Shown: positions 8,901 through 15,536 of the stretch, piece after piece
Position numbering within the stretch: position 1 is the first letter of the stretch
How the letters are laid out: each line of letters starts with the position of its first letter
Source of the DNA: Berkiella sp964606325
GTDB taxonomy: Bacteria; Pseudomonadota; Gammaproteobacteria; Berkiellales; Berkiellaceae
Reading direction: 5' to 3'
NCBI GenBank assembly: GCA_964606325.1
Contig: CAZSGE010000005.1
Location: 62,001 to 126,000, forward strand
Length of the DNA stretch: 64,000 bases
The notes under the pieces: generated by a model
What the model was told of the DNA's origin: nothing
Database searches by the model: none
What the model saw: only the letters and a program-made list of their open reading frames with translations
Made by a program: the position numbers and the translations under genes

Positions 8901-9009
8901 ATATGCCTAATTTATCAGCATAAATACCGTAATTACGCGTAAATTGACATACAACCTAACAGTGCTTTTGGACAAACTTGGCATAAAAGTGGAGTAAAGG
9001 AAGGGGTAG

Positions 9010-9041
9010 GCAGCCATTCAAATGGTTAGGTGAATGGCTGC
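9010..9041 (-). terminator. Hairpin downstream of the H1-like gene
   Basis: GCAGCCATTCA (9010-9020) and TGAATGGCTGC (9031-9041) are perfect 11-base complements around a 10-base loop, 16 bases past the stop of the H1-like gene. There is no U-tract after it, so this is a transcript-end hairpin rather than a textbook terminator. Confidence 0.5.
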
Positions 9042-9056
9042 AAGCTTAATTCCGTT

Positions 9057-9437
9057 TTAAGCTGTTGCAACTTTACGCTTTTTAGCAGCGGTTGCTTTCT
9101 TTGCGGGTTTAGCCGCTGTAGCTTTGGCGGTAATTTTAGTAGGTTTAGCTTTTTTAGCAGTTGTTGCTACTGGCGCAACTGGTGCAACTTTTGATTTTTT
9201 AGCCGCTTGTGCTTTCACTGGCGTGGCAGCTAGCTTTGGTGCCTTAGCAACTTTGATCACTTTTGCTGGCTTTGGTGCCTTTACTGCTTTAACCACTTTT
9301 GCTGGCTTTGGCGCCTTTACCGCTTTAACCACTTTTGCTGGCTTGCTGGATTTTACAGCAGATTTGACAGCCTTCGTCGCTTTTTTCAAAGTAGTGGCCG
9401 AGCGTTTAGTAGTTAATTTTTTACTTTTCATCATCAC
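9057..9437 (-). CDS. Histone-H1-like lysine/alanine-rich DNA-binding protein
   Basis: A 126-residue, extremely basic low-complexity protein built almost only of Lys, Ala, Pro, Val and Thr. It carries tandem KAPKPAKVVKAV repeats in the middle and AAKPAKKATAAKKRKV at the end. This matches the tail-type bacterial histone H1 homologues (Hc1/Hq1 of Chlamydia and Coxiella, AlgP-like proteins) that bind and condense DNA. A GGAGG site (9445-9449) is 7 bases before a GTG start; two ATG codons follow directly and could also be used. The gene is alone. Repeat number in such genes often varies between strains. A role in nucleoid compaction is inferred from composition. Confidence 0.75.
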   Translation of the reverse strand: MMMKSKKLTTKRSATTLKKATKAVKSAVKSSKPAKVVKAVKAPKPAKVVKAVKAPKPAKVIKVAKAPKLAATPVKAQAAKKSKVAPVAPVATTAKKAKPTKITAKATAAKPAKKATAAKKRKVATA

Positions 9438-10270
9438 AAGATTTCCTCCGTGTTAAAACAATCACAAATCTAACATATAAAGTAAGAAAAATAAAACTAT
9501 CTCGCTACTATTTTGTTAAAGCGGGTGTGGTCTGCGTGTAATCAAACAATTTATTTCGTACAATTTTTAAAGTTGTAAAAGTAAAAATAAGGCGGTTCCT
9601 ATTGTATTATGCATTGGAAACTTAAGCACATTTATATCAATAGAGCATTTGCTGAGTTCATGGCAGCAACAGCTTTTTCAAGAAGCAAAAATATCTCAAG
9701 TGTAAAAATCTTTGATTTTGGTACAAGAAGAGGATTCCTTGACGTCCTGGCTGAGCGCTTGATCTGATTGGAATTGAACTCAAGCACAAAGATATATGCG
9801 ACTGGCAACTCAAGGTCTCACGCAGGGGCAAAAGGATTTGAATACATTAAGTGAAATGAAAGATTCGACAACACTACTGTTAGGATCTCTTTGGAAAATA
9901 ATATTTCCCAGAGCATGATATTCAAATGCGCTCAACCAGACACCTCATCATAGGCAAAATGATATTGTGCTCTTCCCTATGAGTTCAGCTAAATTCTGCC
10001 TTTGAACTTTGCCATCAAAATATCGTTTTAGCATGATGCTAAAAAAAACATTGTACATGAGCGATATTTTATCTACGCTATCCCCCCTAAATCTTGGTAG
10101 TTTTAGCGAATTGCGTCATAAAAAAATATAGTAATTGTCGCCAATACACCTCATTGGACAGATAACATGTCCAATTGGGATGCTAAACGCGCGTCGTAAC
10201 CAGATTTAACTATTGATTTTTAGGTCAAATAATAGTACTATGTTATCTTTCTTACTTCGGGGAAGCGCAC
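9438..10270. other. Long intergenic region with a possible gene remnant
   Basis: 833 bases with no intact gene. On the plus strand the frame 9604-9918 reads like decayed protein, interrupted by stops at 9703-9705, in the 9760s and at 9775-9777; its last open stretch (9778-9918) encodes TQAQRYMRLATQGLTQGQKD and more, with no start or ribosome-binding site. A perfect TTTAGCA-TGA-TGCTAAA hairpin lies at 10027-10043. The final 120 bases hold the inverted repeat before the LuxR gene, listed separately. Confidence 0.4.
10153..10175. promoter_or_regulatory. Inverted repeat upstream of the LuxR gene, possible operator
   Basis: ATTGGACA (10153-10160) and TGTCCAAT (10168-10175) are perfect 8-base complements separated by 7 bases, about 95 bases before the LuxR-type start codon. 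The spacing fits a dimer site or a small hairpin. It is longer than a classical 20-bp lux box. Autoregulation is a guess from position. Confidence 0.35.
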
Positions 10271-11059
10271 ATGATACGTGAGAACATCTTAGGCAAAGAC
10301 CACATTTCTTATTTAGCCGTTGATGCGGTCAAAAAAATTGCAAACCCTTTAGTAAAATTAGGGGATATTCACTATTTTTGTTACGGCGTTAATTATCCTG
10401 ATACGACAGGCTTCACCCTACATACTAGCTCTGACTATTATGAAACTTGGTTTGAAAATCAATTTCCATTGTGTGGCTTCCACTTAGATGCTGGCTGGCA
10501 TCTTTGGGAATCGACTTTACCAAAAGAACAATTAAGTATCGCCGAATCATTTAATTTTGGTCATGGCGTTAATTTTGTTTTGCATCAAGAAGACAAAACC
10601 GAAGTTTTCGCATTTGGTTCACGCCCCGGCAATACCAAAGCTATCGATTTTTACATGAACAACCAAAATTTATTGAAACGTTTTACCACTTATTTCCGTG
10701 AAAATGCCAAAGATTTAATTGGAATAGCGGATCAACAACGTATTAAGCCATTACCAGGCATGGTTATTAAGCCTGAGAAAAAAGATGATGGTTATAATCT
10801 TTTCTTGGATAACCCCGCTATTGAAAGCTTCTTACACGAATTGAGCTATCCATTTAACGTGTTATCAGAGAGAGAATGTGAGTGCTATCGACTGATTTTA
10901 AAAGGCTATTCTATTGCTCAAATGAGCGAAGAGTTACATTTAGCCATTCCAACAGTCGCTGTCTATATTTCAAGAATTAAACAAAAATTGAAATGTACCA
11001 ATAAGAGCGAATTGATTAATTTAGCTAAAGAGGCTCGATTAGTTGAATACTATCTCTGA
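10271..11059 (+). CDS. Orphan LuxR-type transcriptional regulator 1
   Basis: A 262-residue regulator with a C-terminal LuxR/GerE helix-turn-helix (about residues 197-254: LSERECECYRLILKGYS, then PTVAVYISRIKQKLKCTNKS). The N-terminal ~180 residues are a ligand- or signal-binding-like domain rich in Trp, Tyr and Phe (DIHYFCYGVNYPDTTGFTLH, GWHLWE). It is paralogous to the regulator at 58847-59656: the HYF-Y-V-YP-TGFTLHT core, the Trp-Phe spacing and the HTH are all shared. No phospho-receiver domain is present, and no LuxI-type synthase gene is nearby, so it is an orphan (solo) regulator. The ATG follows a GGGGAAG site. It diverges in function from the downstream SDR gene, which may be co-transcribed. 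Confidence 0.85.
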   Translation: MIRENILGKDHISYLAVDAVKKIANPLVKLGDIHYFCYGVNYPDTTGFTLHTSSDYYETWFENQFPLCGFHLDAGWHLWESTLPKEQLSIAESFNFGHGVNFVLHQEDKTEVFAFGSRPGNTKAIDFYMNNQNLLKRFTTYFRENAKDLIGIADQQRIKPLPGMVIKPEKKDDGYNLFLDNPAIESFLHELSYPFNVLSERECECYRLILKGYSIAQMSEELHLAIPTVAVYISRIKQKLKCTNKSELINLAKEARLVEYYL

Positions 11060-11123
11060 TCATTAGTTGACAGACTGTATCATATAGCGCTATTTAAAGT
11101 TTTTAGGAAAAGGAATTCCTTAA

Positions 11124-11723
11124 ATGAAAATTATCATCGTTGGCGGTACTGGTACAATTGGTAAAGCCGTCGTCAAAGAACTCTCCCATCGACACCAAGT
11201 CATCATTGCAGCCCACCAGCATGGGGATGTTCGGGTCGATATCACAGATCAGCAATCCATAGAAAATATGTACAAAACGATTGGCCCCGTGGATGCTGTT
11301 ATCTCAACGACCGGGAAAATACATTTTGGCGAATTTGCCCAAATGAAAGCACAGCAATATCAGGTTGGCTTAGATAGCAAATTAATGGGCCAAGTTAACC
11401 TAGTCTTGCTTGGCATTGCCTATCTCAATGATGCAGGCTCTTTTACCCTGACAAGTGGCATCCTCAGTCATGAACCTATTCGATATGGATCTAGCGGCTC
11501 AATGATCAACGCAGCCATTGATGGATTCATTCGGGGTGCAGCGATAGAAATGCCAAGAGGTATTCGAATTAATGCCGTCAGTCCAACAATACTCCTAGAA
11601 TCTGTTCCCCAATATGGGGAATACTTTCATGGGTTTGAGCCCGTGCCTGCAGCCAAAGTTGCTTTGGCGTATAGTAAAAGTGTTGAAGGATTACAAACAG
11701 GCCAAGTTTATAAAGTGGGTTAG
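11124..11723 (+). CDS. Atypical short-chain dehydrogenase/reductase
   Basis: A 199-residue Rossmann protein. The nucleotide-binding motif GGTGTIGKAVVKEL is at the N-terminus, VDAVISTTGKIHFG follows strand 4, and TSGILS carries the usual catalytic Ser. The normal Tyr-x-x-x-Lys is missing: the aligned place reads SSGSMINAAIDGF. This is a known compact SDR branch, shorter than the usual 250 residues, whose chemistry is unclear. It may be an NAD(P)-binding regulator or enzyme. It lies 64 bases after the LuxR gene on the same strand and ends at a strong hairpin. Confidence 0.85.
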   Translation: MKIIIVGGTGTIGKAVVKELSHRHQVIIAAHQHGDVRVDITDQQSIENMYKTIGPVDAVISTTGKIHFGEFAQMKAQQYQVGLDSKLMGQVNLVLLGIAYLNDAGSFTLTSGILSHEPIRYGSSGSMINAAIDGFIRGAAIEMPRGIRINAVSPTILLESVPQYGEYFHGFEPVPAAKVALAYSKSVEGLQTGQVYKVG

Positions 11724-11727
11724 AGAT

Positions 11728-11755
11728 CATAACATCATGCCAGCATGATGTTATG
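11728..11755. terminator. Hairpin between convergent genes
   Basis: CATAACATCATGC (11728-11740) pairs perfectly with GCATGATGTTATG (11743-11755) with a 2-base loop. It lies 5 bases past the SDR stop and 12 bases before the stop of the opposing HdeD-like gene. There is no clear U-tract on either side. Confidence 0.6.
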
Positions 11756-11766
11756 ATTGTGGCAAC

Positions 11767-12339
11767 TTATCTTTTAGATAGATTATTGTTCTTAGCTATC
11801 AAAGACAACATCACAAAAGCCCATCCCCAAATAAACAAATCGATCCCAATAAATAACCCAATAATATAAAAACCAGAACTGGGTAATTGGGTGAGGATCA
11901 TAATACCCAGCAACAAGGTAATGAGCCCACTTAAGAAGCTCCACCCCCAACTGGGCAACTGATAGGCCGCAGAAAAAATAATTCTAAAAAAGCCAATAAT
12001 GATAAAAAAGATAGCCATAATTACTGTTAAAGAGAAGGCAGCTGGAATAGGTGTAAACATTAAGGTAAGACCAGCAATCACATACAGCAATGCGACAAGG
12101 AAATGGCTCATAAACCCAGGTTTATGTAACCAATACTGAAAAGTGTTGATCATCATGATCATGCCACTTGCGAACAATACGCCACCCAAAAAAATAACTG
12201 AGATAAGCGTGGTAAAAACCGCTGCGCTCATCGCCATAATACCCAGTATCACCAATGCTAAACCCGATACTAAAATCCATCCCCAATTTTTGCTAAAGGC
12301 ATTAACATCATGCTGTGTAATATGGAAGAAATGTTGCAT
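11767..12339 (-). CDS. HdeD-family (DUF308) membrane protein
   Basis: About 190 residues with six predicted membrane helices arranged as three hairpins with glycine-rich turns (LVSGLALVILGIMAM, LLYVIAGLTLMFTPI, FLSGLITLLLGIMIL), as in HdeD of E. coli acid-resistance islands. The start is placed at 12339 because an AGGGAG site lies 5 bases upstream; the in-frame ATG at 12357 lacks one. HdeD contributes to acid resistance at high cell density by an unknown mechanism. Here it stands alone. Confidence 0.85.
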   Translation of the reverse strand: MQHFFHITQHDVNAFSKNWGWILVSGLALVILGIMAMSAAVFTTLISVIFLGGVLFASGMIMMINTFQYWLHKPGFMSHFLVALLYVIAGLTLMFTPIPAAFSLTVIMAIFFIIIGFFRIIFSAAYQLPSWGWSFLSGLITLLLGIMILTQLPSSGFYIIGLFIGIDLFIWGWAFVMLSLIAKNNNLSKR

Positions 12340-12462
12340 AAGTGCTCCCTTGTTCATACCTATCGCAGTAACTGATCGTATATCCTGTCTCTCAATAAAA
12401 GCTATGATTATCTAGAATTTAACTATAGCGGCAAGTTTAAACGCAGGCTAATAAGAGGTGGT

Positions 12463-12741
12463 ATGACGGTAGAAGTAACACATGACGCAGAAAAACATCA
12501 GTTTGCGGCTAATATTGACGACAACGTCGGATCGCTTAAGTATAACATTATAGATAGTACTGTTTGGGAGTATTACAGCACTTATGTGCCACCCAACTTA
12601 CGTGGCAAAGGTGTAGCACAAGCATTAGCGAAGTACGCGCTGAGTTATGCAAGGGATAACAATCTGAAGATAAAACCGACCTGTTCTTTTATTAAAACCT
12701 ATATCGATGGGCATCCTGAGTATAGAAGCTTGCTTTTATAG
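12463..12741 (+). CDS. Small GNAT-like N-acetyltransferase (COG2388 type)
   Basis: A 92-residue protein of the minimal GNAT group. The central acetyl-CoA-binding segment VPPNLRGKGVAQALAKYALSYA contains the pyrophosphate loop, followed by KIKPTCSFIKTYIDGHPEY, which is typical of the YjdJ-like proteins. AGAGGTGGT precedes the ATG. No neighbour suggests a substrate; family members may acetylate small molecules or protein ends. Confidence 0.85.
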   Translation: MTVEVTHDAEKHQFAANIDDNVGSLKYNIIDSTVWEYYSTYVPPNLRGKGVAQALAKYALSYARDNNLKIKPTCSFIKTYIDGHPEYRSLLL

Positions 12742-12772
12742 CTAAGTAATAAAAGGCATTTGAAAGTATGAA

Positions 12773-12797
12773 GGGGGGAAATGAGCCTTCTCCCCCC
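12773..12797 (+). terminator. Strong G6/C6 hairpin terminator
   Basis: GGGGGG (12773-12778) and CCCCCC (12792-12797) form a stable stem followed by ATTAATTATTTTAAT on the plus strand. It ends the GNAT gene and may also serve the opposing bacteriocin-like gene. Confidence 0.6.
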
Positions 12798-12824
12798 ATT
12801 AATTATTTTAATAGTGAATGGCTG

Positions 12825-13163
12825 CTAGCCCATCAACGTATTAAACATTGCAACGGCACCCATAGAGCCAACTCGCATTAAAGCACCAGCTGCAAAAGCA
12901 CCACCGATAACACCGCCTGCGCTAGCACAAACAGCAACCGCTGTACCATAAGTCGCGGCAGTAGCGCCCCATCCGAAAACGCCACCGGCAATACCACCAA
13001 CACCCATACCCAGTATGGTAGAAGCGCGTTGAAAGGATTCTTGATCAGTTAAGCTATATAACAGTGCAAAGGTTTGAACCATCGCAACAGGGTCGACTAC
13101 CGTAACGGTATGATCTTCAGCACCTGACACCATAGTAATTTCATTCATCGTTAAGTGACGCAT
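12825..13163 (-). CDS. Bacteriocin-like peptide with double-glycine-type leader
   Basis: The start at 13163 is favoured by a GAGG site 6 bases upstream. The protein then begins MRHLTMNEITMVSGA, which closely resembles the leaders of class II bacteriocins and colicin-V-type microcins (MR-LT-NE---VSGG), here with Gly-Ala instead of Gly-Gly at the expected cleavage point. The ~97-residue core is hydrophobic and glycine-zippered (GMGVGGIAGGVFGWG, SAGGVIGGAFAAG), fit to enter membranes, and has one Cys. No C39-peptidase ABC transporter or immunity gene lies next to it, so export machinery would have to be elsewhere. The assignment rests on the leader and composition. Confidence 0.6.
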   Translation of the reverse strand: MRHLTMNEITMVSGAEDHTVTVVDPVAMVQTFALLYSLTDQESFQRASTILGMGVGGIAGGVFGWGATAATYGTAVAVCASAGGVIGGAFAAGALMRVGSMGAVAMFNTLMG

Positions 13164-13405
13164 CATAAACCTCATAATTAAGTTTGCAATTGAACTTCGC
13201 GATAGTATCAGAATGAAAGCCTAGGTTTCAAATACCGGATTGTAAATTTTGAAAAACAAAACCACTCACAAGCAACTAACTAATTGTTATCATTTATTTA
13301 AGGCGTGTAATATCTCTGAGTTTAAGCATTCCAAGCACTTGCACACATAGTTAATGCAAAACCTCTATATTACTTAGTATCCTAAACTTTGATTAGAAGT
13401 AGACC

Positions 13406-14245
13406 ATGTACGATAAATCACAGTTTGCTGAAAAATTAATCAACGACATTCATGACGGAAAGCTAAAACTGCCTACGCAACCAGAAGTAGCGGTGAGACT
13501 ACGTGAATGTGCCGAAGATCCCAATATCACCCCAGCTAAGCTTGCACATGTAATAAGCCATGATCCTGCAATGACAGCCAAATTTATACAAATTGCCAAT
13601 AGCCCTCTCAATAGAGGAACTATTGCCATTGATTCTTTACCCAACGTGATCAATCGTCTAGGCCTGAGATATGTTTGCAACATCGCAACCGGTCTTGCGA
13701 TGGAGCAAATATTTCAAGCAACCAATGAGAATATAGACAAGCTTATGTACGATGCATGGACATCCAGTGCCTATGTCGCTGCCTATTCGCATGTGCTTGC
13801 AAAACACTATTCAACCATCCCTTCCGATGTCGCATCCCTTGCGGGATTAATGCACCAAATCGGCATTTTACCTATCCTCAGTTATGTGCAAGATCATGAT
13901 GAAATTGCAAATGATATGCCATTTTTAATGTTATTAATAAAAGAGCATCATGCAAAAATTGGTGAAGCCGTATTAAAATCATGGAAATTTTCACCTGAAA
14001 TATATACCTTACCTCAAAAGATATATGCATCTCAAACCAGTGAAGGAAAAGAAACAGATTTAATTTATATTGTCCAAGCTGCTTTGGTTAAAACCAAAGA
14101 TGAAAATAAAAATTTCATAGAAATTGATTCTTTATCCGATGATGTCTTTAAAAAATTGCGCATTGAAAAGGAAGAAGTGCTACAAAGCGACCATATACGC
14201 TCGGATCTACAAGAATCAGTGAAATTTTACTGCCAATTATCTTAA
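13406..14245 (+). CDS. HDOD-domain signalling protein
   Basis: A 279-residue cytoplasmic protein consisting of one HDOD domain (PF08668): KLPTQPEVAVRLRECAEDPN at the start, then NSPLNRGTIAIDSLPNVINR and ASLAGLMHQIGILPILSYVQ. HDOD domains are degenerate HD-type helical domains without the full metal-binding set. They occur in regulators of motility, virulence and stress signalling, sometimes binding nucleotides or partner proteins. No output domain is attached. It stands alone between opposing genes; the signal is unknown. Confidence 0.88.
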   Translation: MYDKSQFAEKLINDIHDGKLKLPTQPEVAVRLRECAEDPNITPAKLAHVISHDPAMTAKFIQIANSPLNRGTIAIDSLPNVINRLGLRYVCNIATGLAMEQIFQATNENIDKLMYDAWTSSAYVAAYSHVLAKHYSTIPSDVASLAGLMHQIGILPILSYVQDHDEIANDMPFLMLLIKEHHAKIGEAVLKSWKFSPEIYTLPQKIYASQTSEGKETDLIYIVQAALVKTKDENKNFIEIDSLSDDVFKKLRIEKEEVLQSDHIRSDLQESVKFYCQLS

Positions 14246-14251
14246 AAGCAT

Positions 14252-14280
14252 TCCGGAATTTTTATAGACAAAATTCCGGA
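14252..14280. terminator. Hairpin between HDOD and OsmC genes
   Basis: TCCGGAATTTT (14252-14262) pairs perfectly with AAAATTCCGGA (14270-14280) across a 7-base loop. It lies between two convergent genes and its A/T base could supply U-runs in both directions, so it is a likely bidirectional terminator. Confidence 0.6.
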
Positions 14281-14288
14281 GTAACATC

Positions 14289-14714
14289 TTAAATAACAAG
14301 TTTTGCATCCAAAGTGATTTTAGCATTTAACACCCGAGAAACTGGGCACTTAGCTTTAGCAATTTGCGCAATTTCAAGAAATTTGGATTCATCAATATCT
14401 TGCACGCTGGCTTTTAAGTCTAAATGAATCGCTGTGATAGTCCAATCTCCTTCCACTTGCTCCAAACTTACTTGAGCTTTTGTATTAATTTCATTAACAC
14501 TAAACCCCTCTTTATTTAAGAATGCACTTAATGCCATCGAAAAGCACCCAGCATGTGCTGCGCCAATTAATTCTTCTGGATTCGTACCTGACGTGCCTTC
14601 AAAGCGCGTGGCAAAAGAATAAGGAATTTGTTTTAAAGCACCGCTCTCTGTCGTGATTAAACCTTTGCCTTGTTTAAAATCGCCAGTCCACACTACCATT
14701 GCTGATTTTTTCAT
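14289..14714 (-). CDS. OsmC-family peroxiredoxin
   Basis: About 141 residues. The start at 14714 is chosen since AAGGAG stands 7 bases before it, whereas the longer ORF starts lie on or before that site. Both reactive cysteines of the OsmC/Ohr fold are present: AAHAGCFSMALS (about Cys57) and AKAKCPVSRVL (about Cys123). These proteins reduce organic hydroperoxides using thiols. MVVWTGDFKQGKGLITTESG is the usual N-terminal strand pair of OsmC rather than Ohr. The gene stands alone. Confidence 0.9.
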   Translation of the reverse strand: MKKSAMVVWTGDFKQGKGLITTESGALKQIPYSFATRFEGTSGTNPEELIGAAHAGCFSMALSAFLNKEGFSVNEINTKAQVSLEQVEGDWTITAIHLDLKASVQDIDESKFLEIAQIAKAKCPVSRVLNAKITLDAKLVI

Positions 14715-14926
14715 ATACATGCTCCTTCGCATTTGTTGTCATTGTCTTATTTACAACATTTATCACTTCTTTATTCAAGCAATGTTAACAATATAGTTAA
14801 TGAAATTACCCATAACCTATATAGCTTCACTTTATTTAATTATCGCGTTCAGGCCAACTATTTGTACAGTGAACCTGAAATAGTTATACTCGAAAAAGTG
14901 TAGTTTGCACGATACAAGGAAGTAAA

Positions 14927-15478
14927 ATGGCATTGAAAAACGTTACAGCAGGGAATAAAATTCCTGAGGAAATGAATGTCATTATCCAAATACCCTCAAA
15001 TTATGATCCCATCAATTATGTAGTTGATAAAAAATCTGGTAGCTTGTTTGTGGGCAGCTTTCAAAGCACTTCTATGCACTACCCCTGTAACATCGGATAC
15101 ATCCCCAATACATTAAGCGACACAGGAGAAGAACCGGTGTCGGTGCTGGTTGTTACCCCTTTAAGCGTTCATCAAGGTTGCGTAATTCGCACAAGACCAT
15201 TAGGTATGTTAGCGCTTGTTGAAAAGGGGCGCATTATCCGAAAAATTGTCGCTGTTCCAACGAGTAAAATTACTAACAGCTACCAAAATGTTCATAAAAC
15301 AGAAGATCTGCCACACCACTTGTTGCAAAAAATCATTCACTTTTTCACTCATTATAAAGACTTAGATCAAATCGAAGCCGTAAAATTTGAAGGGTGGTTA
15401 AGTATTGAGGCGGCAAAAAGAGAAATACTGACTGGCTTACTTCGACATGAAAAACAATCTAACGTAATACCTGCTTAG
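14927..15478 (+). CDS. Family I inorganic pyrophosphatase homologue with a degenerate active site
   Basis: 183 residues with clear end-to-end similarity to soluble family I pyrophosphatase: N-V-AG--IPE, MHYPCN-GYIPNTL, VIRTRPLGML, HFFTHYKDL, VKFEGW, EAAKREIL. By my hand alignment to the E. coli enzyme most catalytic positions are changed: Glu20 to Gln, Lys29 to Asn, Glu31 to Val, Arg43 to Ser, Tyr55 to Ile, Asp70 to Ser, Asp102 to Ile, and the metal-binding Asp65/Asp67 region reads TGEEPVS. Tyr51, Lys104, Tyr141 and Lys142 remain. It is therefore probably a non-hydrolytic paralogue. AAGGAAG precedes the ATG. It converges on the H+-pyrophosphatase gene, sharing one terminator. Confidence 0.85.
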   Translation: MALKNVTAGNKIPEEMNVIIQIPSNYDPINYVVDKKSGSLFVGSFQSTSMHYPCNIGYIPNTLSDTGEEPVSVLVVTPLSVHQGCVIRTRPLGMLALVEKGRIIRKIVAVPTSKITNSYQNVHKTEDLPHHLLQKIIHFFTHYKDLDQIEAVKFEGWLSIEAAKREILTGLLRHEKQSNVIPA

Positions 15479-15502
15479 TGTTTATTACTTTTTAAAAGAA
15501 AA

Positions 15503-15528
15503 TGCCCCGCAACTTAAACTACGGGGCA
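15503..15528 (-). terminator. Intrinsic terminator of the H+-pyrophosphatase gene
   Basis: TGCCCCG (15503-15509) and CGGGGCA (15522-15528) form the stem. On the minus strand it is followed by ATTTTCTTTT, a good U-tract, 9 bases after the hppA stop. It may also stop the convergent pyrophosphatase-like transcript. Confidence 0.75.
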
Positions 15529-15536
15529 CTATACAA

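Noticed and set aside
9124..9456. 110-codon plus-strand frame antisense to the H1-like gene
   Set aside because: It is the shadow of a low-complexity Lys/Ala gene on the other strand; the repetitive composition keeps both strands open and no ribosome-binding site exists.
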